Positions 1 through 5,645 are shown, numbered from the stretch's first letter. The stretch: 9,236 nucleotides of DNA from Burkholderiaceae bacterium (GCA_013696665.1 JACCYC010000352.1:1-9236), one strand, 5' to 3'. Notes: generated by a model not told the origin, from the sequence alone. Numbers and translations are program-made.

Positions 1-1
1 G

Positions 2-118
2 GGAGGCATTGCGTGTCACACGGGCCGCGAGAGCTGCTTCTTTCGTCGCCTCGAAGGCGAACAATGGCAAGCTGTCGATCCGGTATTGAAAGATCCGGAG
101 TTGATCTATGGCAAATGA
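2..118 (+). CDS. hisI: Phosphoribosyl-AMP cyclohydrolase, C-terminal fragment
   Basis: This is the last 38 codons of a gene that begins before the window. HisI opens the purine ring of phosphoribosyl-AMP in the third step of histidine biosynthesis, in the cytoplasm. The visible part contains the family signature CHTGRESCFFR, with two cysteines six residues apart. In the family these are two of the three zinc-ligand cysteines; the first would lie upstream of the window. The reading frame ends at TGA 116-118 after a tail typical of monofunctional HisI. The stop lies 11 bp inside hisE, so the two genes are almost certainly co-transcribed and probably translationally coupled. HisI and HisE are separate proteins here, unlike the fused HisIE of enteric bacteria. 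Identification is firm despite the truncation. Confidence 0.93.
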   Translation, partial: GGIACHTGRESCFFRRLEGEQWQAVDPVLKDPELIYGK

Positions 119-458
119 CACCATGAGCGGCGCGATACTTAAGCAGTTGGCCGACGTGCTCGATTCGCGCAAGGGTGCCGATGCGGCTGCGTCGTATGTA
201 GCGCGGCTGTTCTCGCTGGGGGACGACGCGATCCTCAAAAAGATTGGCGAAGAAGCGACCGAGGTGGTGCTTGCGGCGAAGGGTGGAGCCACCGAGCGCA
301 TCGTTGCCGAAACCGCCGACCTGTGGTTTCACTGCATGGTAATGCTCTCGTATTACGGTCTACGTCCTGAAAATGTCCTCGATGAACTGTCGCGGCGCGC
401 GGGCACATCGGGCATCGAAGAACAAGCGCTGCGTAAGGCGCTTGCGCGTGGCCTATGA
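108..458 (+). CDS. hisE: Phosphoribosyl-ATP pyrophosphatase
   Basis: HisE removes pyrophosphate from phosphoribosyl-ATP to give phosphoribosyl-AMP, the substrate of HisI. It is a small, all-helical, Mg-dependent enzyme of the MazG-like superfamily. At 116 residues it has normal length. The metal-binding pattern is visible: KKIGEEATE at about residues 44-52 (Glu48, Glu49, Glu52) and ETAD at 68-71 (Glu68, Asp71). The start at 108 is supported by a GGAG 7 nt upstream (97-100) and gives an 11-bp overlap with hisI. A second in-frame ATG at 123 is possible but less well placed. The stop codon overlaps the next start (ATGA at 455-458). HisI and HisE act consecutively although HisE works first; the genes are in the usual hisI-hisE order. 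Confidence 0.95.
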   Translation: MANDTMSGAILKQLADVLDSRKGADAAASYVARLFSLGDDAILKKIGEEATEVVLAAKGGATERIVAETADLWFHCMVMLSYYGLRPENVLDELSRRAGTSGIEEQALRKALARGL

Positions 459-799
459 AACTTGCGGATTGCCTGTTTTGTCGCATTGCGGGCGGGGAGA
501 TCCCGAGCGGCAAGCTTTATGAAGACAGTGAGGTGCTGGCGTTCCGCGACATCCATCCGGCTGCCCCGGTGCACTTTTTGGTGATCCCGAAGTCTCACGT
601 GGATTCACTGCTTACCTCTGGACCGGAACACGAGGCGGTGTTGGGTAAAATGATTGCCCTTGCCCCTCGGCTCGCGAAAGACCAAGGGTGCGACAACGGC
701 TTTCGGCTCGTGATTAATAACGGTCCGGACGGCGGGCAAGAGGTTAATCACTTGCACATCCACATCATGGGCGGCCCCCGCCCGTGGAAACGTCAGTAG
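455..799 (+). CDS. hinT: HIT-family nucleotide-binding hydrolase (HinT-like)
   Basis: This 114-residue protein belongs to the histidine triad family. HinT-type members hydrolyse adenosine 5'-phosphoramidates and related nucleotide conjugates; the physiological substrate is not known from this sequence. The triad HLHIHIM is at residues 99-105, just before a C-terminal GGPRPW. An N-terminal CLFC pair (Cys6, Cys9) together with His48 and a triad histidine would form the zinc site seen in many relatives. The GFRLVINNGPDGGQEV stretch (82-97) is typical of the HinT branch. Translation starts inside the hisE stop (ATGA), with no good Shine-Dalgarno of its own, so coupling to hisE is likely. Its stop codon TAG is part of the tatA ribosome-binding site. 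The HIT assignment is firm; the symbol hinT is by resemblance. Confidence 0.92.
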   Translation: MKLADCLFCRIAGGEIPSGKLYEDSEVLAFRDIHPAAPVHFLVIPKSHVDSLLTSGPEHEAVLGKMIALAPRLAKDQGCDNGFRLVINNGPDGGQEVNHLHIHIMGGPRPWKRQ

Positions 800-802
800 G
801 AG
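798..802 (+). promoter_or_regulatory. Strong Shine-Dalgarno of tatA, overlapping the HIT stop codon
   Basis: AGGAG at 798-802 lies 6 nt before the tatA ATG at 809 and shares two bases with the TAG stop (797-799) of the HIT gene. This is the best-matched ribosome-binding site in the tat operon. A ribosome terminating on the HIT gene would sit directly on it. Confidence 0.8.
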
Positions 803-808
803 TACCAA

Positions 809-1045
809 ATGGGTTCATTTTCGATCTGGCACTGGTTAATCGTTTTGCTCGTGATCATCCTGGTCTTTGGCACGGCGAAGCTGAAAAATATGGGCAAGGA
901 CATGGGTGGCGCGATCAAGGGCTTCAAGGAAGGCATGAAGGACGGTACCGATGACGTCGCCAGCAAGGTCGACGACCGCCGCCAGGTGCCGGGTCAAACC
1001 ATCGACGTCCAGGCCAAGGAAAAAAATCCGGCGTCCAACGTCTAG
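809..1045 (+). CDS. tatA: Sec-independent protein translocase subunit TatA
   Basis: TatA is the small subunit that polymerises at TatBC to let folded twin-arginine proteins cross the inner membrane. The 78 residues show the standard plan: one membrane helix at about 7-20, a Phe20-Gly21 hinge, an amphipathic helix at about 23-43 (AKLKNMGKDMGGAIKGFKEG) and an acidic, disordered tail. Residue 8 is histidine where E. coli has glutamine; a polar residue is usual at this place. The start is fixed by a strong AGGAG 6 nt upstream and by the conserved N-terminus. It is the first tat gene in a hisI-hisE-HIT-tatABC run. A structured 79-nt gap separates it from tatB. TatA is needed in excess over TatB and TatC, which fits its good ribosome-binding site. 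Confidence 0.96.
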   Translation: MGSFSIWHWLIVLLVIILVFGTAKLKNMGKDMGGAIKGFKEGMKDGTDDVASKVDDRRQVPGQTIDVQAKEKNPASNV

Positions 1046-1071
1046 GTTGGTGCCTGTCGAGCAGCACGCGC

Positions 1072-1107
1072 GGCCCGCATAGCGGTTTGCGGGCCTAGCT
1101 AAACCGC
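1072..1107 (+). promoter_or_regulatory. Candidate H-type RNA pseudoknot between tatA and tatB
   Basis: Bases 1072-1079 (GGCCCGCA) pair perfectly with 1088-1095 (TGCGGGCC), giving an 8-bp stem with an 8-nt loop. Loop bases 1082-1087 (GCGGTT) can pair perfectly with 1102-1107 (AACCGC) downstream. The order is stem 1 5', 2-nt loop, stem 2 5', stem 1 3', 6-nt loop, stem 2 3', which is H-type pseudoknot geometry. Alternatively, 1082-1088 and 1101-1107 form a competing simple hairpin. No T run follows, so a normal intrinsic terminator is unlikely. The structure ends 17 nt before the tatB ATG. It could protect the 3' end of tatA mRNA or limit tatB translation. The pairing is seen directly; formation in vivo and function are inferred. 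Confidence 0.5.
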
Positions 1108-1124
1108 CGGCACTCGACCCTTCG

Positions 1125-1658
1125 ATGTTCGACTTCAGTTTCGGTGAGCTTGCCCTTATCGGCACAGTGGCGTTGGTCGTCCTCGGGCCCGAGCGACTGC
1201 CGCGCGTTGCGCGCACGGTCGGCGAATGGGCGGGCAAAGCGCAGCGCTATGTGGCGCAGGTTAAATCCGATATCAATCGCGAAGTCGAATTCGCCGACCT
1301 GAAGAAGCTGCAGGATGAAGCGCGCGAGGTGGCTCGATCGATTGAGACCAGTGTTCAAGGGAACATGGCGAGCTTTCAGGCGGGGATCGATTCGACCGTC
1401 AAGAGCCTGAATACGGGCTTCGATGATCCGGCAGCAGCAAACGCTTCAACACCCGCCGACCACTCTTGGGAGGGGACGGGGCAGACGTGGACGAACCACC
1501 GCTTCGAGCGCCGTTTCAAGCCCGGCCCCACTGTTTATGAATTGGCGCAGGAGATCGAGAGGCTAAAACGTCAGCTTGCCGTGCCAGACACGTCGGGCCC
1601 GTTGCGGCATAAACGGGCACCGCGCGCACGGATAAACCGGGTGCGGATTCGGCGCTAG
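1125..1658 (+). CDS. tatB: Sec-independent protein translocase subunit TatB
   Basis: TatB forms the twin-arginine receptor complex with TatC in the inner membrane. The 177-residue protein begins MFDFSFGELALI, the family hallmark, with conserved Glu8 in the membrane helix (about 5-20) and the Gly21-Pro22 hinge followed by ERLPRVART. A long charged helical region (about 23-100) comes next. The linker at 101-135 has low complexity, and a short helical segment lies at about 136-152. The last 17 residues are strikingly basic (eight Arg and one Lys). The start is certain from homology, but no Shine-Dalgarno is visible in the 20 nt before it, unlike tatA. The gene follows a possible RNA pseudoknot and ends 14 bp before tatC. 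Weak initiation would agree with TatB being less abundant than TatA. Confidence 0.95.
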   Translation: MFDFSFGELALIGTVALVVLGPERLPRVARTVGEWAGKAQRYVAQVKSDINREVEFADLKKLQDEAREVARSIETSVQGNMASFQAGIDSTVKSLNTGFDDPAAANASTPADHSWEGTGQTWTNHRFERRFKPGPTVYELAQEIERLKRQLAVPDTSGPLRHKRAPRARINRVRIRR

Positions 1659-1672
1659 GGCGCGCGAAGGCT

Positions 1673-2449
1673 ATGCAAGACGCCAGCGAACAACCCGCGC
1701 CCGAGCAGAGTTTTCTGTCGCACTTGGTCGAGCTTCGGACGCGCATTGTGCGGGCATCCATCGCCATCATCGTCATCTTCATTCCGATGACGTTTTTCAT
1801 GCAACAGATTTTTGATTTTCTTTCGCGTCCGATGTTGGCTGCATTGCCGACGGGCGCCAAGCTGATCGCCACCGGCGTGATCACGCCGTTCATGGTGCCG
1901 CTCAAGGTCACGCTATTCGCCGCCTTTCTGATTGCGTTGCCCTACGTGCTGTGGCAAGTTTGGGCGTTCGTAGCACCCGGTTTGTATCGCCACGAAAAGC
2001 GGCTTGCGGCGCCGTTGATTGCATCGAGCGTGTTGATGTTTTTCGCCGGCATGGCGTATTGCTATTTTGTGGTGTTCGGATTCGTCTTCAAGTTCATCGC
2101 CGGATTCGCGCCGGCGTCGGTTTCGGTGTCGCCTGATATCGAGGCCTACTTCAGCTTTGTGATGGGATTGTTCATCGCCTTCGGCCTGACATTCGAAGTC
2201 CCGATCGTCGTGGTGCTTCTGGTGCGCACTGGCATTGCGAGTATCGAAAAACTAAAAAAAGCACGGCCCTACGTTGTCGTCGGGGCTTTTGTCGTGGCCG
2301 CAATTTTCACCCCCCCCGACGTGTTATCGCAGCTACTTCTCGCGATTCCGCTGGTCATTTTGTATGAGCTCGGTATTGTTATTGCGCGATTTGTCGGCGG
2401 CCCCAAAGTCGCCGAAGAAGCGGGGTCGCAGGAAGCCTCGCCGACGTGA
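1673..2449 (+). CDS. tatC: Sec-independent protein translocase subunit TatC
   Basis: TatC is the polytopic core of the Tat receptor and binds the twin-arginine motif. The 258 residues match the family length and predict six membrane helices (roughly 28-46, 76-98, 117-141, 162-184, 199-214, 218-238). Recognition residues are present: HLVELR at 17-22 (Glu20, Arg22), LYRHEKR at 105-110 region with Glu108, Glu175 in the fourth helix region, and TPPD at 213-216. The ATG at 1673 has GAAGG only 2 nt upstream, which is close; an AGGG further upstream overlaps the tatB stop. The TPPD codons create a run of eight C at 2310-2317. The stop TGA overlaps the ATG of the following Sel1-repeat gene by one base, implying coupled translation. 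Confidence 0.96.
   Translation: MQDASEQPAPEQSFLSHLVELRTRIVRASIAIIVIFIPMTFFMQQIFDFLSRPMLAALPTGAKLIATGVITPFMVPLKVTLFAAFLIALPYVLWQVWAFVAPGLYRHEKRLAAPLIASSVLMFFAGMAYCYFVVFGFVFKFIAGFAPASVSVSPDIEAYFSFVMGLFIAFGLTFEVPIVVVLLVRTGIASIEKLKKARPYVVVGAFVVAAIFTPPDVLSQLLLAIPLVILYELGIVIARFVGGPKVAEEAGSQEASPT
2310..2317 (+). repeat. C8 homopolymer inside tatC
   Basis: Eight consecutive C bases encode part of the invariant Thr-Pro-Pro-Asp segment of TatC. Such a run is a possible slippage site, and a one-base change would destroy the last membrane helix and tail. It may simply reflect codon choice in a GC-rich genome. Confidence 0.9.
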
Positions 2450-3108
2450 TGCGTATCGTGGAGTTCGCGCTGGCGTGCATGTTCGTCTGCACCAGTGCCG
2501 TCGCAGCCTCGCTGCCGGTGATGCCCGACAATGATGTCGATGTTGCTGCCGGCTGGAATGCCTACCGTGCCAATGATGCCGAGCGTGCCCTCGCGCACTA
2601 TCGAAAGGCCGCCGATCGGAACAATCGTGTCGCACAGTTCAATCTGGCCATCATGCTGCTGGCCGGAGAGGGTACGAAGGCTGATCCTGCAGCTGGCGTT
2701 GAATGGCTGGGGAAGTCGGCGGAACGCGGTTTCGCGCGCGCCCAGTTCGCGCTGGCGCTGCTATATGAAAAGGGCGAGCACGTCGTTCGGTCGCAGGAAA
2801 GCGCTACCGCGTGGTTTCGCAGAGCAGCTGAGCAGAACCATCGCGAAGCACAGATAGGTTTGGCGACGCAGTACTTTCTGGGGCGCGGCGCGCCGCGTGA
2901 TTTCAAAGAAGCAGCCGTTTGGTACGAGCGCGCGGCGGAGCAGGGGGACGAGGCGTCTGCCTACATCGTGGCCAGTCTTTACGAAAAGGGCGACGGCGTG
3001 CAGCAGGACTTTCCGCGCGCCTGGTACTGGTACAGCCGCGCTGCGACCGGCGGCGAGCCGGCGGCGATCATGAAAGCGCGCGAAATGCGCGAAAAGCTGC
3101 CGCGCTAG
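2449..3108 (+). CDS. Secreted Sel1/TPR-like repeat protein
   Basis: This 219-residue protein of unknown specific function starts with a Sec-type signal peptide (hydrophobic about 6-19, likely cleavage after Ala-Val-Ala). The mature part is nearly all Sel1-like repeats: a TPR-like helix pair at about 36-58, then about four 36-residue units at 59-94, 95-130, 131-166 and 167-202, with the typical A..LA.L...G.G...D...A..W...AA..G pattern. Such solenoids are protein-binding scaffolds and have no catalytic residues. The ATG at 2449 overlaps the tatC stop (TGATG); a GTG at 2446 is the alternative. An AGGA at 2430-2433 is rather distant, so coupling to tatC is likely. There is no valid lipobox. Location and coupling suggest an envelope role, perhaps near the Tat system; that is inference. 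Confidence 0.85.
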   Translation: MRIVEFALACMFVCTSAVAASLPVMPDNDVDVAAGWNAYRANDAERALAHYRKAADRNNRVAQFNLAIMLLAGEGTKADPAAGVEWLGKSAERGFARAQFALALLYEKGEHVVRSQESATAWFRRAAEQNHREAQIGLATQYFLGRGAPRDFKEAAVWYERAAEQGDEASAYIVASLYEKGDGVQQDFPRAWYWYSRAATGGEPAAIMKAREMREKLPR

Positions 3109-3114
3109 CGCTTC

Positions 3115-4275
3115 CTAGTGACGCAGTTGCGGCGTCGGCCGTTCGCCCACGGGCACCTGGACGTCGAGCTCTTTGCCTGCCCGCATGACCTTGACGCGTG
3201 CGTCGGAGCCCGGGGGTAACTGCGAAATCAGATTCAGCATTGCCCGGCTATTTATCACCGGCTGACCGTTGATGCTCACCATCACGTCACCCGGCTCCAG
3301 CCCTGCTTTACGCGCCGGACTCGCGCGTTCGACTCCTTTAAGAATGACACCTTCGTTGCGTGTGAGCCTGAGCAGCTGCGCCAATTCGGAATTAATGTCT
3401 TCCGGCACGACGCCGAAGTAACCACGCTGGACTTTTCCGCTCTTGATCAATTGATCCATTACCTGCGTGACGATTGTCGAAGGAATCGCAAAGCCAATTC
3501 CGATCGAGCCACCCGTGCGCGAAAATATCGCAGTGTTGATGCCGACCAGGTTGCCGTTTGAATCAACCAGTGCGCCGCCCGAGTTGCCCTGGTTTATTGC
3601 CGCATCGGTCTGTATGAAGTTTTCAAATGTGTTGATGCCCAAATTGCTGCGGCCCAGGGCGGACACGATTCCCATCGTTACGGTCTGCCCCACGTCGAAC
3701 GGGTTGCCGATCGCGAGCACCACATCGCCGACCTGCAAAGAATCCGAGCGGCCGAAAGTGATCGCCGGCAGGTCGCGCGCTTCGATTTTCAGCACCGCAA
3801 GGTCACTTTCCGGATCCGCTCCAACCAGCTTGGCTTCAAATTGGCGCCCGTCTGAAAGTGCGACGGCAATCTCATCGGCCGCCTGCACCACGTGATTGTT
3901 GGTCAGGACGAAACCGTCGCCTGTTGCCACCACACCGGAGCCCAGACTGGCAACCCGATCGTTGCCGCGTCCCTGGCCGAAAAAATAGCGGTACAACGGG
4001 TCGTCAGCGCCCGGGCGCCGGACTTCCTTGGTTGTGTAGACGTTGACCACCGCCGGTGCTGCCAGTTTCACTGCAGCGCCGTACGAATTGAGCGCGTTGA
4101 CCCGCGTATCCGGAACGGCTGCCTGCTTGATCCCCAAGCTATCGGCCGCTGGCAGCGGCGCGGCCGGCACTGGCTCGCGCGACAGCCATTCGGGACGCAG
4201 CGTCGATACGATGAACAGCAGCGCTAGGCCAATAGTGGTGGCTTGCGCAAAAACGAGCCAGAGGCGACGCATCAT
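3115..4275 (-). CDS. Membrane-anchored HtrA/DegS-like serine protease, one PDZ domain
   Basis: A trypsin-fold protease of the HtrA family, expected to act in the periplasm on misfolded or signalling proteins. The 386 residues show an uncleaved-looking N-terminal membrane anchor (about 8-25), a linker, the protease domain (about 65-275) and one PDZ domain (about 283-376). The catalytic triad is intact: His128 in TNNHVV, Asp158 in SDLAVLK, Ser232 in GNSGGAL. One PDZ plus an anchor is the DegS layout, whereas DegP/DegQ have a cleaved signal and two PDZ domains. Whether it regulates an RseA-like anti-sigma factor cannot be told here. Two ATG codons (4273-4275, 4270-4272) begin the frame and no clear Shine-Dalgarno precedes them. 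It converges on the Sel1 gene, with 6 bp between the stops. Confidence 0.94.
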   Translation of the reverse strand: MMRRLWLVFAQATTIGLALLFIVSTLRPEWLSREPVPAAPLPAADSLGIKQAAVPDTRVNALNSYGAAVKLAAPAVVNVYTTKEVRRPGADDPLYRYFFGQGRGNDRVASLGSGVVATGDGFVLTNNHVVQAADEIAVALSDGRQFEAKLVGADPESDLAVLKIEARDLPAITFGRSDSLQVGDVVLAIGNPFDVGQTVTMGIVSALGRSNLGINTFENFIQTDAAINQGNSGGALVDSNGNLVGINTAIFSRTGGSIGIGFAIPSTIVTQVMDQLIKSGKVQRGYFGVVPEDINSELAQLLRLTRNEGVILKGVERASPARKAGLEPGDVMVSINGQPVINSRAMLNLISQLPPGSDARVKVMRAGKELDVQVPVGERPTPQLRH

Positions 4276-4299
4276 CGTGGAATACAGTCCGGAAGGTGA

Positions 4300-4329
4300 A
4301 TTAAACGCTACGGGTTATGCACAGGGCAA
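4300..4329 (-). promoter_or_regulatory. Candidate sigma-70 promoter of the HtrA-like gene
   Basis: Read on the minus strand, TTGCCC (4324-4329) and TTTAAT (4300-4305) are 18 nt apart and match the -35 and -10 consensus at four and five of six positions. Transcription would start near 4293, giving a leader of roughly 18 nt before the ATG at 4275. This suggests the protease gene can be expressed separately from mscL. No sigma-E-like GGAACTT element is evident. Confidence 0.42.
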
Positions 4330-4361
4330 GCATTATTCCCTCCAATGCTCCGTACCACGGT

Positions 4362-4379
4362 GCCGCCTGTCCGTGCGGC
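4362..4379 (-). terminator. Weak hairpin downstream of mscL
   Basis: GCCGC at 4362-4366 pairs with GCGGC at 4375-4379 around an 8-nt loop, 22 bp past the mscL stop. On the minus strand no U tract follows, so it is at best a weak or Rho-assisted 3' structure. It sits in GC-rich sequence where such stems arise easily. Confidence 0.22.
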
Positions 4380-4400
4380 GGCGCCGCGCCTCCGATTACG

Positions 4401-4820
4401 TTAGCGCCGCTTCAATTCGTCCCGGATCTCTCGCAGCAGGAGCACGTCTTCGGCCGCTGGTGGAGTGGTTGTGTCGAGTCGCGCGCGAACCCGGTTCACC
4501 GCCTTGATCATCCAGAAAATGACAAACGCGAGAATGACGAAGTTAAGCAATATTGTGATGAAGTTGCCCCAAGCCATGACCACCGCCGAGGTACGTGCTA
4601 CCGCCAGTGGAGTGTTCGGTGCCACGCTGCCCGAAAGCACTACATACTGATTCGTAAAATCCACCGCGCCACCGAGCATCGCGTTGAGGACCGGCATCAC
4701 AAGGTCATTGACCAGCGAATCAACAATCCTGCCGAACGCGGCACCGATGATGATGCCGATTGCCAGATCGATCACATTACCCTTGACCGCAAAATCCCGA
4801 AATTCCTTGAGCATGCTCAT
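4401..4820 (-). CDS. mscL: Large-conductance mechanosensitive channel MscL
   Basis: MscL is a homopentameric inner-membrane channel that opens under membrane tension and releases solutes during osmotic downshock. The 139 residues fit the family. An N-terminal amphipathic helix (MSMLKEFRDFAVKGNV) leads into the first membrane helix (about 16-45) with the gate sequence DLAIGIIIGAAFG, including Gly22 and Gly26. A periplasmic loop of about 46-75 and a second helix at about 77-106 follow. The C-terminal helix ends VLLLREIRDELKRR, close to the E. coli tail. The start at 4820 aligns with E. coli MscL (MSIIKEF) and has GGGG 6 nt upstream; a second ATG two codons later is possible. The gene is divergent from petA and lies 125 bp upstream of the HtrA-like gene on the same strand. 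Confidence 0.96.
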   Translation of the reverse strand: MSMLKEFRDFAVKGNVIDLAIGIIIGAAFGRIVDSLVNDLVMPVLNAMLGGAVDFTNQYVVLSGSVAPNTPLAVARTSAVVMAWGNFITILLNFVILAFVIFWMIKAVNRVRARLDTTTPPAAEDVLLLREIRDELKRR

Positions 4821-4894
4821 GCTGATCCCCGCGAACGGGCCGGTCGTAATTGAAGGCCGAGTTTACCGAGTGGCAATCGGAACATCGGATCAAG

Positions 4895-4900
4895 TAGAAT
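4895..4900 (+). promoter_or_regulatory. Candidate -10 element upstream of petA
   Basis: TAGAAT matches TATAAT at five of six positions and lies 121 bp before the petA start, in the divergent mscL-petA region. No good -35 is found 16-18 nt upstream, so an activator or extended context would be needed. It would give a leader of about 115 nt for petABC. I found no convincing promoter for mscL in the opposite direction. Confidence 0.3.
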
Positions 4901-4944
4901 GCCGCGCTGCCGATTAGGCACGCGACCCGAGCCGATTGGTTAAA

Positions 4945-4957
4945 GTTTGATTCAAAC
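4945..4957. promoter_or_regulatory. Perfect 13-bp palindrome in the mscL-petA control region
   Basis: GTTTGA and TCAAAC form a perfect inverted repeat around a single central T. It lies in an AT-rich patch of an otherwise GC-rich region, 64 bp before petA. Short symmetric AT-rich sites like this are typical of dimeric repressor or activator operators. It does not match the FNR/ANR pattern (TTGAT-N4-ATCAA). The palindrome is seen directly; an operator role is inferred. Confidence 0.4.
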
Positions 4958-5021
4958 AATTCGTTCGCAATCACGTGCTGTTACGCCCCGCCGTTTCTCT
5001 CATCCTTGATCCGGGACTTTC

Positions 5022-5645
5022 ATGTCGACGACTACTGTCACCGAGGGTGACGGGCCTTTAGATAGATCCGTGGACAAGGAGCGCCGCGCGACGATTGCGG
5101 TGGCTGCCGCAGTCGGGGGTGCTGGCCTCATTGCGGCTGCGGTTCCGTTCGTAACGTCTTTTTTGCCTTCCGAACGCGCCCTCTCCGCCGGTGCGCCGGT
5201 GGAGGTGGACATTGCAGGCATCGCACCCGGCGAGATGCGCACCACTGAATGGCGCGGCCGCCCCGTATGGTTCCTGAATCGCACGCCGCAGATGCTGGAG
5301 TCGATTCGCAGGGCGGACAAGGAGGTCGCAGACCCGAAGTCTGTGCGCACCGCGTATCCCACCCCCGCGTACGCGCGCAACGAGTACCGCTCAATCAAGC
5401 CGGATTTGCTCGTCGCTGTGGGGATCTGTACCCATCTCGGCTGTTCGCCAACGGGACCGTATGCCAGCGGCACGAACGCGATGCTGGGTAGTAACGCCGG
5501 ATTTCTCTGCCCTTGTCACGGTTCGGTGTTCGACCTGGCAGGCCGCGTGTTCCAGAACATGCCGGCGCCGGACAACCTTGAAATTCCGCCGCATAAATAT
5601 TTGTCCGACACGCTCGTGCTGGTCGGCGACGACTCAAAAGCGTAA
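5022..5645 (+). CDS. petA: Ubiquinol-cytochrome c reductase iron-sulfur (Rieske) subunit
   Basis: The Rieske protein takes one electron from quinol at the Qo site and carries it to cytochrome c1. The 207 residues have a cytoplasmic N-terminus, an Arg21-Arg22 pair before a membrane helix (about 24-46) that serves as uncleaved Tat signal anchor, and a periplasmic 2Fe-2S domain. Cluster ligands are Cys136 and His138 (CTHLGC) and Cys163 and His166 (CPCHGS); Cys141 and Cys165 would form the conserved disulfide. The residues after the Arg pair (A-T-I) lack the bulky hydrophobic usual in the Tat motif. The start at 5022 has only a weak GGGA 5 nt upstream. It is first of petABC, 8 bp before petB. The tatABC genes that would insert it lie about 2.5 kb upstream. 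Confidence 0.96.
   Translation: MSTTTVTEGDGPLDRSVDKERRATIAVAAAVGGAGLIAAAVPFVTSFLPSERALSAGAPVEVDIAGIAPGEMRTTEWRGRPVWFLNRTPQMLESIRRADKEVADPKSVRTAYPTPAYARNEYRSIKPDLLVAVGICTHLGCSPTGPYASGTNAMLGSNAGFLCPCHGSVFDLAGRVFQNMPAPDNLEIPPHKYLSDTLVLVGDDSKA

Noticed and set aside
1020..1098. Programmed -1 frameshift in tatA at the A7 run followed by RNA structure
   Set aside because: An in-frame A-AAA-AAT heptamer exists, but the RNA structure begins about 44 nt later, much too far for normal stimulation. The shifted frame would add only 23 unremarkable residues.
2446..2448. GTG start for the Sel1-repeat gene
   Set aside because: It would add one residue and give a 4-bp GTGA overlap, which is plausible. ATG three bases later is the commoner start and leaves the signal peptide unchanged, so it was preferred without certainty.
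2467..2480. Lipobox in the Sel1-repeat protein (ALAC)
   Set aside because: The cysteine is only the tenth residue, leaving too short a hydrophobic region, and a clear signal peptidase I site follows.
4317..4853. Open frame of 178 codons on the plus strand across mscL
   Set aside because: It is antisense to a complete, well-conserved MscL; its translation has no recognisable domain and a composition typical of an antisense shadow.
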